From: Lachnospiraceae bacterium M18-1
GTDB taxonomy: Bacteria > Bacillota > Clostridia > Lachnospirales > Lachnospiraceae
Assembly: GCA_000403295.2 (NCBI GenBank)
Contig: KE159611.1
Location: 124,001 to 188,000 of the forward strand
Direction of reading: 5' to 3'
Length of the DNA: 64,000 nucleotides
Each line of letters starts with the position of its first letter. Position 1 is the first letter of the stretch. Position numbers and translations under genes: made by a program. Positions 26,600 through 35,366 of the stretch are shown here, in pieces. The notes below the pieces were generated by a model. The model was given only the letters and a program-made list of their open reading frames with translations. It made no database searches and was not told where the DNA came from.

Positions 26600-28612
26600 C
26601 TAGTCCTCCTTAATATCTGCATATTTTGTATTTTCTTTAAATGGATTGAACATTCTTCCGCCGCCCTCGTAGAACTTACCGAAAAATTCTACATACTGCA
26701 GACGGTTTGTGTGAACATATGCGCCCAGCAGGTTGATCGCCAGGTTCAGTGTATGTCCCACGATAAACACAACGATGAATAAAATCACGCCGAAGATGCC
26801 GTTGCCGGCCATGCTTCCCATCTGGTTGACAACCTGCGCGATAACGCCGGTTGCAAGTCCCAGTGCAAGAAGCCTGGAATAGGACAGCACGTCGCTGAGC
26901 CATCCTGTCACATTGTATAGATCATATGCGCCAAGCGCGATCCTGAGTCCGAAGTTCTTGTTCTCTCTGCCTGACATCAGCAGGATACCAACCACTCCGA
27001 TGATCGCGAACGCCTTGCCCAGAAAATTGACAAATTCCGGGAATACGATCTTCGCCCCTGCGACGGAAGCAAAAATATCTGTCGGCAGGAACATGATGAT
27101 CAGTCCGATCAGGAACAGGAACCAGAGCATCACGTCACAGAAGAAATCCAGATACCTGTTGTCTTTGATGCACATATATCCTTTGATCCCCAATCCGGTA
27201 AACAAATGGATCAGTCCAAACAGCATGGAATAGATCAAAAGCTTCATCGGGTCATTCAGCGGAATGAACCAAAGAGCCGGTATCTCCACCTGATTGCCGA
27301 AGAATGTCCTGGACACCACATTCACCACATCTCCAAAGTAGCCTCCAAACATCACGCCCCAGAACAATGTGGACAACCCGCACCAGAAAAACAACTTCAG
27401 TGACTTTTTCATACCTGCTCCCATCCTCGGGAACTTCTTAAGCGCCGCACCGCATGCAATGGATACGATTGCTCCATATGCCGCATCGGACAGCATCAAA
27501 CCAAATAAAAATACATAGAATACGGACATGATCGCCGTAGGATCGACCTCTCCCTTTGCCGGGAGGCCGTAGGATTCCAGAATCCCTTCTGCACTCTCTG
27601 AGAACGAATTATTCTGAAGAAGCACCGGTGCTTCCTCGTCCTCTTTCAGTTTTTCCACATCGACTACACAGTCATACCTGCCTTCCAGCGCACTTTTAAG
27701 CTTATCCGTATATTTTGCCGGTACGTAGCCGCTGATAAAAAATGTACGCTCTGACTGGGGCAGAGTTCCCAGTACCTCATACTTGTCTGCGCGGACGCGG
27801 TAGTAGTCTGCAAGGAGTTTTAAGCTGTCCCGGCTGACTCCCAGGCCTGCCAGCTGCTGCTCAATCTCCTCAATCTTCAGCTCCCGCCTGTTAATCTCGG
27901 CTTCCATCTCTGTTTTTGCCTCCGCGGGCACCTGCTGCAGGATCTGAGATGGTCTTGCAAACCCCCGGCTGCGAAGCGCCTCTTCCACCTGATGCGCTTC
28001 CTCTCTCAAACAGAAGACGGTAAGATAAGTTCCTTCCTGTCCCGCGGAGACGATATGCACTTCAAACCCCTGGGCTTTTGGCGCCTTCTCCGCGATCGCG
28101 GAATAGATCTGCTCCAGGCTGCATTCTCCCGGCATGATTCCGAGCAGCATCTCCGTATGCTTCGTCCCCTCATAATCCATCGGTACTTCCAGCGGAAGCC
28201 ATGGCTTCAGGCTCTCAATGCTGTTCTCCAGCTTCAGGATCTCGGACTTCTGCTCCGCCCGCTCCCGGTCCAGTGACTGAATCTGGTTCGCTGTCCTAAG
28301 CAGGGTTTCCTTGTCACCGATGATCTGTTGGTATCTCTTCTGATCTACCAGATCCTTCCCGGCGAGAGAAGACAGCATGGATTTTTTCTCCGGTGCGTAA
28401 ATCTGAAGAATATCCAGCGCACGGTCAACAGAGGCTGCTGCCTTTTCAAAGCTGCTTCTGGCATTCGCCGTATCCATCCGTCTGAAATCTTCATCTTCCT
28501 CCAGGAATTGGCTGACCTCCATGACGCCCATGCTCTGCAGCTTTTCCAGAATCGCTTTCCGGTTCTTCTTCAATGCGCAGATACTGATTCGCTGCATCTG
28601 CAATACCGCCAT
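26600..28612 (-). CDS. ntpI: V/A-type ATP synthase subunit I
   Basis: The 670-residue stator subunit. The N-terminal ~340 residues are soluble with long coiled-coil stretches (EKAAASVDRALDIL; LKIEEIEQQLAGLG). The C-terminal half has seven or eight spans, including the essential arginine region in LSYSRLLALGLATGVIA that forms the ion half-channels against the K ring. It lies four bases upstream of ntpK. Confidence 0.95.
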   Translation of the reverse strand: MAVLQMQRISICALKKNRKAILEKLQSMGVMEVSQFLEEDEDFRRMDTANARSSFEKAAASVDRALDILQIYAPEKKSMLSSLAGKDLVDQKRYQQIIGDKETLLRTANQIQSLDRERAEQKSEILKLENSIESLKPWLPLEVPMDYEGTKHTEMLLGIMPGECSLEQIYSAIAEKAPKAQGFEVHIVSAGQEGTYLTVFCLREEAHQVEEALRSRGFARPSQILQQVPAEAKTEMEAEINRRELKIEEIEQQLAGLGVSRDSLKLLADYYRVRADKYEVLGTLPQSERTFFISGYVPAKYTDKLKSALEGRYDCVVDVEKLKEDEEAPVLLQNNSFSESAEGILESYGLPAKGEVDPTAIMSVFYVFLFGLMLSDAAYGAIVSIACGAALKKFPRMGAGMKKSLKLFFWCGLSTLFWGVMFGGYFGDVVNVVSRTFFGNQVEIPALWFIPLNDPMKLLIYSMLFGLIHLFTGLGIKGYMCIKDNRYLDFFCDVMLWFLFLIGLIIMFLPTDIFASVAGAKIVFPEFVNFLGKAFAIIGVVGILLMSGRENKNFGLRIALGAYDLYNVTGWLSDVLSYSRLLALGLATGVIAQVVNQMGSMAGNGIFGVILFIVVFIVGHTLNLAINLLGAYVHTNRLQYVEFFGKFYEGGGRMFNPFKENTKYADIKED

Positions 28613-28880
28613 AATCTAATCCCTCCTTTTTCTTTCCTAATTTTTTTGACTTTTCCAAGCGGTCATCCTGTGATCCGGCTTTGAAAAATCATGCTTGATA
28701 TCATCCGCAGTCACGGACCATATCTGACAGAATCGTCTGGCACTTCGCATAAGACCATTTTCCAAGTGCAACTTGTTCACAACAATACGAAAGCCACCAA
28801 TCCCCCCGGAATTGATGACGCTATGTGTATCCGCGTACTTGTGAAAATATCCCTGCTCTGTGCGTGATGGACTCTCTGTC
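28613..28880 (-). other. Unusual 268-base spacer inside the V/A-ATPase operon
   Basis: This gap separates ntpF from ntpI where the other genes are tightly spaced. One minus-strand frame is open for 82 codons, from just after the ntpF stop to a TAG about 10 bases before the ntpI ribosome site. It lacks an early start codon and resembles nothing I know. It may be a structured leader or a gene remnant. Confidence 0.4.
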
Positions 28881-29189
28881 TCAAATCAGTTCCGATACCA
28901 CAAGATTCACCGCCGCATCGTGCTTCTGCTGGGCAAGCTCCTTAAGCGCCGCCACTTCCCTCCGAATCTCGGACATCGCTGAATCCAAATCCTGTGTACC
29001 TTTTTCTTTTGCCTTTTCCATATCGGACTGAGCCTTCTGCTTCATGTTCTGAATCTGTTCTGACTTCAATGCCTCTGCTTTTTTTGCTGCTTCATCCAGA
29101 ATGTCTCTATACTTGGACTCAGCCTCTCTGACCACAGCGTCTGCCTTCGCTTCGGTCTCTTTAATTGCCTGAATTGTGTTCTCGACCAT
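28881..29189 (-). CDS. ntpF: V/A-type ATP synthase peripheral stalk subunit (G/H, NtpF)
   Basis: One hundred and two residues, nearly all one coiled coil with Ala- and Glu-rich heptads (IKETEAKADAVVREAESKYRD). This matches NtpF/subunit H, the heterodimer partner of E. It is the first gene of the operon, as in E. hirae. An AGAAGGTGAG site lies upstream of the ATG. Confidence 0.88.
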   Translation of the reverse strand: MVENTIQAIKETEAKADAVVREAESKYRDILDEAAKKAEALKSEQIQNMKQKAQSDMEKAKEKGTQDLDSAMSEIRREVAALKELAQQKHDAAVNLVVSELI

Positions 29190-29224
29190 ATCTGACTCAC
29201 CTTCTTTCTAAGTACACATTCTAT

Positions 29225-29230
29225 ATCATA
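29225..29230 (-). promoter_or_regulatory. Likely extended -10 of the V/A-ATPase operon
   Basis: On the minus strand TGGTATGAT gives an extended -10 (TATGAT at 29225-29230) about 36 bases upstream of the ntpF start. No good -35 stands at 17 bases, which extended -10 promoters tolerate. Confidence 0.45.
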
Positions 29231-29374
29231 CCACAATTCTTGGGATGTAGTCTACAATTTTTTCATAATTTTCCAACAATCGTGCAATAAAGTTGTTTTC
29301 ATTTGAACAAACTGCATAAAATACAATCACTGTTTATCCTATTCACGATTTCCCATTCTATGCAGAATATCTGT

Positions 29375-29872
29375 TTATGTCTCCCATTCCAGACGATGCA
29401 GGCTTCCCGCCGTTTCCATCCCGGCAAACCGGTTCTGCCGGAGCGCTTCGTAAAGGATGACTGCGGCGGAATTGCCCAGGTTCAGGGAACGGATCCCTCC
29501 GATCATAGGAATCCGCACGCAGTCCCCCCGGTGCCGCACCAGGATTTCTTCCGGAATCCCGGCGCTTTCTTTTCCAAACATGATATAGCAGTCCGGCTCG
29601 TACCGGATCTCCGTATACATCTTTTCTGCTTTCGTGGTGGCCATATAAAGCTTCGCTCCCGGATTTTTTTCCAGAAAATCCTCATAGTTGATATAGGTCG
29701 TGACATCCAGGTCCTTCCAGTAATCCATCCCGGCGCGGCGGAGTGACTTTTCATCCAGCCTGAAGCCAAGAGGTTCGATCAAATGAAGACGGCTTCCCGT
29801 TGCCACACAAGTCCTGCCGATGTTCCCGGTATTGGCCGGAATCTCAGGTTCCATCAATACGATATTCAGCAT
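29375..29872 (-). CDS. trmL: tRNA (cytidine(34)-2'-O)-methyltransferase TrmL
   Basis: A 165-residue minimal SPOUT methyltransferase. It starts MLNIVLMEPEIPANTGNIGRTC and has IMFGKESAGIPEEIL and C-terminal RSLNLGNSAAVILYEALRQ forming the knotted SAM site. It methylates the wobble ribose in tRNA-Leu isoacceptors. It lies 52 bases downstream of the aminotransferase gene and may share its transcript. Confidence 0.94.
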   Translation of the reverse strand: MLNIVLMEPEIPANTGNIGRTCVATGSRLHLIEPLGFRLDEKSLRRAGMDYWKDLDVTTYINYEDFLEKNPGAKLYMATTKAEKMYTEIRYEPDCYIMFGKESAGIPEEILVRHRGDCVRIPMIGGIRSLNLGNSAAVILYEALRQNRFAGMETAGSLHRLEWET

Positions 29873-29924
29873 CTCATTTCCCTTTCTGCTTTACAGTTTA
29901 CCGGCCTGCGGCCATGCGGCGCGG

Positions 29925-31100
29925 CTAACCTTCCCGCTCATTGCGCAGCCGCTGGATAAAATGTTCCAGTCTCCCCAGCGCTGCTTTCAGATCCTCCAGG
30001 GAATAAGCATAAGAAATTCTCAAAAAACCTTCCCCGCATTCTCCAAACGCGCTTCCGGGCACCACGGCAACCCTCTCTTCTTTCAAAAGCCTTGTGGCAA
30101 ATTCGTCGGAGGACATCTGAAACTCTTCAATACTCGGGAACACATAAAAGGCCCCGTAAGGTTCAAAGCATGCCAGCCCCATGCGGGCAAACTCATGCAT
30201 CAGGAACCGCCTTCTCTGGTTGTATGCCCTGCGCATCTCCTCCACATCCTCATCACAGCTGCGCAGTCCTTCCACAGCCGCATACTGGCTGTTGGTGGGT
30301 GCGCACATGATAGCGAACTGGTGAAGCTTGATCATCTGTTTTAGGATTTCTTCCGGTCCGCAGCAGTATCCGAGGCGCCATCCGGTCATTGCGAAGCCTT
30401 TGGAAAATCCGTTGATCACGATCGTCCTTTCCCGCATTCCGGGCAGGCTGGCAATGGAAACGTGTTCTCCTTTGTAACTCAGTTCCGAATAGATCTCGTC
30501 GGAGATCACATAGAGATCGTGTTCCTTTACAAATTCTGCCACCGGCTCTAAGTCTTCCCTCGTCATGATCGATCCGGTAGGATTATTGGGAAACGGCATC
30601 ACCAGGATTTTTGTCCGCTCCGTAACCTTCTTTTCCATGTCATCCACTGTCAGCTTAAATTCATTTTCATTTTTTAATTCCACGACTACGGGAACCCCGT
30701 CCGCCATGATGGCACAGGGCACATAGGACACATAGCAGGGCTGAGGGATCAGCACTTCGTCCCCAGGATCCAGCATACAGCGCATCGCCACATCAATGGC
30801 TTCGCTGCCGCCTACCGTCACCATGGTTTCTTTTTTCGGGTCATAGGAAACGTGGATCTTCCGTTCCAGATATCGGCAGATCTCGTCGCGCAGCTCCTGC
30901 AGTCCTGCATTGGACGTATAAAAGGTCCTTCCTCTTTCCAGGGAAAAGATGCCTTCCTCCCGAATCCTCCACGGCGTATCAAAATCCGGCTCCCCGACAC
31001 CAAGTGAAATAACATCATCCATCTCGCTTGCAATGTCAAAAAACTTCCGGATGCCGGATGGCTGGACCTGTGTGATTTTTTTCGCGATAGGGTTTCTCAT
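29925..31100 (-). CDS. Class I/II pyridoxal-phosphate aminotransferase (PatA-like)
   Basis: The 391-residue fold-type I aminotransferase has the PLP lysine in VINGFSKGFAMTGWRLGYC, the PLP-binding FPNNPTGS and the C-terminal arginine segment FLRISYAYS. The closest described group is aspartate/aromatic aminotransferases of the PatA/AspC type. The substrate cannot be fixed. Its start overlaps the stop of the Lrp-family regulator by one base (TAATG), suggesting control of amino acid metabolism by that regulator. Confidence 0.92.
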   Translation of the reverse strand: MRNPIAKKITQVQPSGIRKFFDIASEMDDVISLGVGEPDFDTPWRIREEGIFSLERGRTFYTSNAGLQELRDEICRYLERKIHVSYDPKKETMVTVGGSEAIDVAMRCMLDPGDEVLIPQPCYVSYVPCAIMADGVPVVVELKNENEFKLTVDDMEKKVTERTKILVMPFPNNPTGSIMTREDLEPVAEFVKEHDLYVISDEIYSELSYKGEHVSIASLPGMRERTIVINGFSKGFAMTGWRLGYCCGPEEILKQMIKLHQFAIMCAPTNSQYAAVEGLRSCDEDVEEMRRAYNQRRRFLMHEFARMGLACFEPYGAFYVFPSIEEFQMSSDEFATRLLKEERVAVVPGSAFGECGEGFLRISYAYSLEDLKAALGRLEHFIQRLRNEREG

Positions 31101-31600
31101 TACGGAGTCACCACCATCCTTTCCGATTCGGTCTTCGGCACCATGATCGTCCCGAAATCTTTGTATTTTTTCAAGATAAAATAAGTTGCGGTGCTGATCA
31201 CGGAATCAATGGGCGCCAGCTTTTCAGATACGAACCTTGAAACCTCCTTCAGCGTCTTGCCTTCCAGCGTCACCAGCAGGTCGTAGCCGCCGGAGATCAG
31301 ATATACCGCATGAACCTCCGGATAGTTATAGATACGCTCAGCGATCCGGTCAAAGCCCTGATTCCTCTGCGGCGTCACACGCACCTCAATCAGCGCGGTC
31401 ACCTTCTCTGTACCGGTCTTGTCCCAGTCAATCAGCGTGTGGTATCCGCAGATGACCTTTTCCTTCTCCATTTCTGCGATCTCATTTGCCACTATGGCTT
31501 CCTCCAGCCCCAGCAGCACAGCCAGCTCTTTTAAGTCAATCCGGCTGTTCCTCTCCATATTTTTTAAAATTTCATTTCTCAGTGTCAAACGATTTTCCAT
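31100..31600 (-). CDS. Lrp/AsnC-family transcriptional regulator
   Basis: One hundred and sixty-six residues. An N-terminal helix-turn-helix (IDLKELAVLLGLEEAIVANEIAEME) is followed by the RAM effector-binding domain (VTALIEVRVTPQRNQGF; HAVYLISGGYDLLVTLEG). These proteins sense amino acids as dimers or octamers. Its coupling to the aminotransferase gene points to that gene as a target. Confidence 0.93.
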   Translation of the reverse strand: MENRLTLRNEILKNMERNSRIDLKELAVLLGLEEAIVANEIAEMEKEKVICGYHTLIDWDKTGTEKVTALIEVRVTPQRNQGFDRIAERIYNYPEVHAVYLISGGYDLLVTLEGKTLKEVSRFVSEKLAPIDSVISTATYFILKKYKDFGTIMVPKTESERMVVTP

Positions 31601-31688
31601 AGTCTCCCTTTCTAACTGTAGTTTTCAATAATATTCTGTCCGAATCAACAGTATAAAAGCCATAGCTCCTTCTGCCGTTTCGTTAGAT

Positions 31689-32684
31689 TTATAATAAACG
31701 TTCTGCCCACCACCGCATTAGTTCATCCGGCGCGGGACGGTCCAAAAACCTTCTCTCTTCTCCGCTTGTGACCACCCGTGCATTCCCTGCAGTAGTGACC
31801 CCAAGCACACTGGCTCGCGCGCCTCCCCCGCTGAGGGTCCGTGCAAGCTGCTCCCCGTGCTCCGTGATCATCAGGATGCTTCCCGCAGAAGTCATCTGAT
31901 AGGGGTTCAAATGAAAGTATTCACAGAGTTCCACTGTCTCCTGGCGGATGCTCATTTTTTTCAGATCTACGCTCAGGCCCACGCCTGCCGCTTCTGCCAG
32001 TTCCCACAATGTCCCCAGTATTCCGCCGCTTCCGATCTGCTGCATAGCCGTCACGCAGCCGGATACTGTTCGGATTGCGTCCAGCCGGATAAGCTCGCTG
32101 TCCAGCGCCTGAATCTGGCGCAGAAAAGCAGAGGAGAACCGTCTGCCCAGTTCTTCCCGGCATTCGTCCAGGATCCGCAGCGTTCCTTCCAGACCGACAT
32201 AACCGCACAGCACGATATCCTGCCGGGGCGCCGCGTCAGACAGACACAGCAGTTTTCCTTCCTCCGCCTGCCCCAGGGCCGTCACCTGGACCAGAGGCTG
32301 CCGGACTGCCGGACTCACCTCCGCCTGGATGCCTGCAATGGGAAGGCCGAGCCTCCGGCAAAGCTGCTCCATCCGCCGGATCATTTCCTGCAGCAATGGT
32401 TCCTCCGCGGTCTCCGGCAGGGTGATCCAGGCCGTGATTCCCGAAGGCACGCCTCCTCTGGCAGCAATGTCATGGACTGCCTTCGAAACAGCATAAGTAC
32501 CGGCAGTCGGCGCCTCTCCGGACGCGCAGGCTGACGCGCTCAGCAGGATTGCACCTGATTCCATGGTCATTGCCGTACACGTCTCCGCTTTGGAGGGCTT
32601 CAGCAGGAACTCCGGGTCATCCATATGCATTTGTTTTTGTACGGATCTGTTCCATACGGTCTGTGAAAGCTTTCCGGGCTTCAT
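31689..32684 (-). CDS. AIR synthase-related (PurM/HypE-like) protein
   Basis: About 331 residues from the ATG at 32684, which has GGAGGAG just upstream. The longer frame to 32750 lacks one. The pattern AVSKAVHDIAARGGVPSGITAWITLP matches the PurM-like N-terminal domain, and the C-terminal half has MLITEHG-like and GVTTAGNARVV elements of PurM_C. The ATP-binding Asp/Gly signature is weak compared with HypE, ThiL or SelD. It may be a divergent ATP-dependent synthase. No hydrogenase or thiamin genes are near. Function unknown. Confidence 0.7.
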   Translation of the reverse strand: MKPGKLSQTVWNRSVQKQMHMDDPEFLLKPSKAETCTAMTMESGAILLSASACASGEAPTAGTYAVSKAVHDIAARGGVPSGITAWITLPETAEEPLLQEMIRRMEQLCRRLGLPIAGIQAEVSPAVRQPLVQVTALGQAEEGKLLCLSDAAPRQDIVLCGYVGLEGTLRILDECREELGRRFSSAFLRQIQALDSELIRLDAIRTVSGCVTAMQQIGSGGILGTLWELAEAAGVGLSVDLKKMSIRQETVELCEYFHLNPYQMTSAGSILMITEHGEQLARTLSGGGARASVLGVTTAGNARVVTSGEERRFLDRPAPDELMRWWAERLL

Positions 32685-32832
32685 AGTCTCCTCCTGGTAC
32701 CCGTGTGCTGACCATATGATGTTCCAGCACACCAGGTTGACTCTTTGCATTCTGCAGATATTTTATAATGATAGATCTCGCATACGGAACCGCTGTATCG
32801 TTATCTGCCCTGTTCTGATCAGACGGGACATC

Positions 32833-34380
32833 TCACGGTGTGCCTTCCGTATTTTGTGTATCAGCCGGGCCGTATATAATCTCATTCATGGTATTCTGTA
32901 TCGTGTCTTCATTCTGGGTCATAATGGCGCTGTTCATCCGGTCCGTATCAGCCGGATCGTCTGACAGAACGCCTACTCCGTAAGTCTCCGGCACAGCCAT
33001 ATACTGGCTGTAATTGATCGCGTCCCGGCTCACTTCCTGGCCGTTTTCCGTAACCACCTTCCAGAGCTGGGCTGTGATCTCAGGATGTGCATAACTCTGT
33101 ATCGCATAATAGCCAATGTAATTCTCTGTTGCTACGAAACGCTTTCCTTCCGTACCTTCGCTCTCTGCACTGTCGCTTATAAATGTCAGCGTGCGGTCTG
33201 GGCTTCTAGTCTCTTTTCCATAAATATTAAAAGTCAGGTTGCCTTCTGAGAGCACGGCCTGAATGTAGATCGGAGAATCCAGATTATTTTTAAATACCAG
33301 ATCCAGCAGGTCGTCTGCAATGGCTGCGTCCTTGGACGCCTCCACATAAGACACCAGCATGGAGTGGGGATAGCGCTCCACAATCTCCAGCTCTGCAAAT
33401 AGTAATGCATTATAAAGGGTAGAGGACACCTGGCAGATACCGCCGCCCATAGTCTGCACCACTGTATTGCTCTCGTAGGAGTCTGCCTCAGCATAGCCGT
33501 TTTCAATGGTGTAGGGCTCCATGGCCTCATTAGCCGACTGTTCTTCACCCGGCCGCAGCAGTATTCCGTTTAAATGATTCGCGCCGGATTCCACATTCTT
33601 CGTCCGGCCTTCCCCGCTCTCTCCATAATATGTAGTATAGCTTCCCAGAATATCCGTCAATCCGGCCAGATCTTCCTCTGTCACAGGGGCGTCCTTTTTT
33701 TCTATGACCGCCTGTACCTGACCCGGTTTTCCGTCCCAGTCGTCATTCAGAAACTGGGTCAGGTTCTCAATCGTCTGTTCCGTATTCAGGACTTCCCCTT
33801 CATGCGACTCGGTCACCTGGGCACCTTCCGGTGCCTGCACGATCGCGGCATTCACCGGTGTTTCCAAAAAAGCCTGCGAACGTGAGGAAAGTATCTTGGC
33901 TGCTTCCTTCTGTCCCAGCTCATATTCCAGGGGAATACGATGCTTCAGCTTCTTCTTTTCCGCCTTTTTTATCATCTTATAAGACTGAGTCGTATTTCCG
34001 TTCTTTCCGAACTCCACGGCATTGTCCACTGCTTCTTCAATCTTCGGCGAGGAAAGCCCTAACTCTTTCAGAGATGCTTCGAACTCTTCCCCCTCGGCAA
34101 TCTTTAATGTCACCACGACCGCGCCGCAGTCGGTCACCTCTTTTTGGACTGCGCCCAGGGCTTCCTCCCGGCTCATCCCTGAAACATCCGTATGGCCCAC
34201 AGAAACACCGGAGAGAATCCTGCCGTCATCGTTCTTTTTAACGTAACTGCTCAGCACCGCCTGTGTCCCGGCAAACACTGCCGCCGCACAGACCAGAACC
34301 ATTCCCATCAGGCACAGGCCGCGCAATGTCTGACGGCGGATCCGCCTGCGTCTTCTGCGCCGTTTCCTCTTTGTAGTCAT
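32833..34380 (-). CDS. VanW family protein with YoaR-like repeats
   Basis: Five hundred and fifteen residues. A very basic N-terminus (TTKRKRRRRRRRIRRQ) is followed by one membrane span at about 20-42. Two extracytoplasmic peptidoglycan-binding-like (YoaR) domains follow, and then the VanW domain with GGGICQVSSTLYNALLFAEL at roughly 315-335. VanW proteins occur in some glycopeptide resistance clusters but most are general cell-wall proteins of unknown activity. No other van genes adjoin it. Confidence 0.9.
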   Translation of the reverse strand: MTTKRKRRRRRRRIRRQTLRGLCLMGMVLVCAAAVFAGTQAVLSSYVKKNDDGRILSGVSVGHTDVSGMSREEALGAVQKEVTDCGAVVVTLKIAEGEEFEASLKELGLSSPKIEEAVDNAVEFGKNGNTTQSYKMIKKAEKKKLKHRIPLEYELGQKEAAKILSSRSQAFLETPVNAAIVQAPEGAQVTESHEGEVLNTEQTIENLTQFLNDDWDGKPGQVQAVIEKKDAPVTEEDLAGLTDILGSYTTYYGESGEGRTKNVESGANHLNGILLRPGEEQSANEAMEPYTIENGYAEADSYESNTVVQTMGGGICQVSSTLYNALLFAELEIVERYPHSMLVSYVEASKDAAIADDLLDLVFKNNLDSPIYIQAVLSEGNLTFNIYGKETRSPDRTLTFISDSAESEGTEGKRFVATENYIGYYAIQSYAHPEITAQLWKVVTENGQEVSRDAINYSQYMAVPETYGVGVLSDDPADTDRMNSAIMTQNEDTIQNTMNEIIYGPADTQNTEGTP

Positions 34381-34459
34381 CTTTTCTCAATCACCTTTTT
34401 GGTCATATCAGTATAAGTAGAGATTCAGACAAGCAAAACCTAAGGCTCTTTGATGTCAC

Positions 34460-34561
34460 TTATACTAAGTAAGGAATTATCGTCGTTGCTACCATTGCGA
34501 ATATCACAAGCAATATCAAAGCCGCCGCAATCTTGCGAAACTTTTTATTATAAAAATTCAT
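34460..34561 (-). CDS. 33-residue single-span membrane peptide
   Basis: An ATG at 34561 with AAGGAG nine bases upstream encodes 33 residues: a basic start (MNFYNKKFRKIAAALI), one hydrophobic span of about 20 residues and the end IIPYLV. It has its own sigma-A promoter (34660-34688) and lies 79 bases upstream of the VanW gene in the same direction. It is too short for routine gene callers. The function is unknown. It may be a small regulatory or cell-envelope peptide. Confidence 0.7.
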   Translation of the reverse strand: MNFYNKKFRKIAAALILLVIFAMVATTIIPYLV

Positions 34562-34659
34562 GATTTCCAACTCCTTTTTTGAAACTGCCGTTTACTGCAT
34601 TTTATTAAGACTGTGGCTATTCCTTTGCATATGACTGCTATTCTGAATAGTTACATAAG

Positions 34660-34688
34660 ATTTTAGCATTTTACATACCCTTTTTCAA
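34660..34688 (-). promoter_or_regulatory. Sigma-A promoter for the small membrane peptide
   Basis: On the minus strand TTGAAA (34683-34688), 17 bases, TAAAAT (34660-34665). It would give a leader of about 90 bases before the start at 34561. Confidence 0.7.
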
Positions 34689-34759
34689 CCATTTCATAAA
34701 AGTTCATGTCATGTCATCACAAACGATCGCCGTTGCTGTGAGCCCCCGGTGAGGATGTG

Positions 34760-34955
34760 GTTACTGTTCACACCCTTTGGGTGCTCCAGTAACAGTAGCC
34801 AGCCCATTTTAAGTCGCCTTCGGCGGTCCTAAGCGCCAGCGACGCTTGTTTAGGACGGACCGGAACGGAGTGTAGACGGGCTGGATATTATTGCAAATGC
34901 TACTTTATTGGCCGGACGCCGTGCAGCAGGTGCACGACGCCGTGTGAACAGTAAC
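34760..34955. repeat. Dispersed repeat with 14-bp terminal inverted repeats, copy 1
   Basis: The element begins gttactgttcacac and ends gtgtgaacagtaac, its exact reverse complement. The left end itself folds into a hairpin (gttactg...cagtaac around caccc/gggtg). Shared internal blocks with 52304-52450 include cccatt..aa.tcgcc and attggccgga.gccgtgcagca. No coding capacity is seen. It resembles a MITE or a structured intergenic repeat. Confidence 0.85.
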
Positions 34956-34994
34956 GGATGCGAACAGAAAATTTGTTTTCTGCTGCCCAATGCA

Positions 34995-35023
34995 TTGACA
35001 TTTTCTCAAAAACCATGTAAAAT
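34995..35023 (+). promoter_or_regulatory. Promoter of the SRP RNA gene
   Basis: A consensus TTGACA (34995-35000), a 17-base spacer and TAAAAT (35018-35023), placing transcription start within a few bases of 35030. Confidence 0.9.
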
Positions 35024-35029
35024 TAAATC

Positions 35030-35293
35030 TCGTGCAGCCGGGGTGTTAGCGGTACCTTGTACCTGCAATCCGCTATAGCAGGGGTGATATTACGCTGAGG
35101 GTGCTGATCTGCAAAGCCGCCCTTGGAAAGTGGCGATGAAGATCCGGGTCTCATGCGACGGGAATCTGTGAACCGTGTCAGGTCGGGAACGAAGCAGCAC
35201 TAAGCAGAACCTTCCGGGTGTTGTGAGGGTGCCTGGGTCGAGTTAACTGCCAAGGTAACGTTTGTGGAGATGCATTCGAAGCGTAATGCACGA
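35030..35293 (+). ncRNA. ffs: Signal recognition particle RNA, large type with Alu domain
   Basis: The conserved apical helix is plain in gaaccgtgtcaggtcgggaa and gaagcagcactaagcagaac, which include the GGAA tetraloop and asymmetric loop that bind Ffh. The 5' part (gccggggtgttagcggtacc) forms the Alu-like domain seen in Clostridia and Bacilli. The ends cgtgca and tgcacg pair. The length of about 264 is right. The tadA gene is next to it, a common arrangement in Firmicutes. Confidence 0.95.
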
Positions 35294-35314
35294 AAAAAAT
35301 GAATAGATTATGCG

Positions 35315-35366
35315 AAAAGCCGCCTGATATGTCATTGTGCAACTATCAGTCAGCTTTTCTTTTTTG
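35315..35366 (+). terminator. SRP RNA terminator
   Basis: AAAAGC...CTGATA pairs with TATCAG...GCTTTT around a 14-base loop with a small internal loop, then a T-rich run to 35366. It overlaps the last codons of the convergent tadA gene. Confidence 0.75.

Noticed and set aside
32833..34380. Glycopeptide resistance cluster based on VanW and the VanY-like gene at 42878
   Set aside because: The two genes are 8.5 kb apart with no vanHAX or vanRS. Both families are common in susceptible Clostridia.
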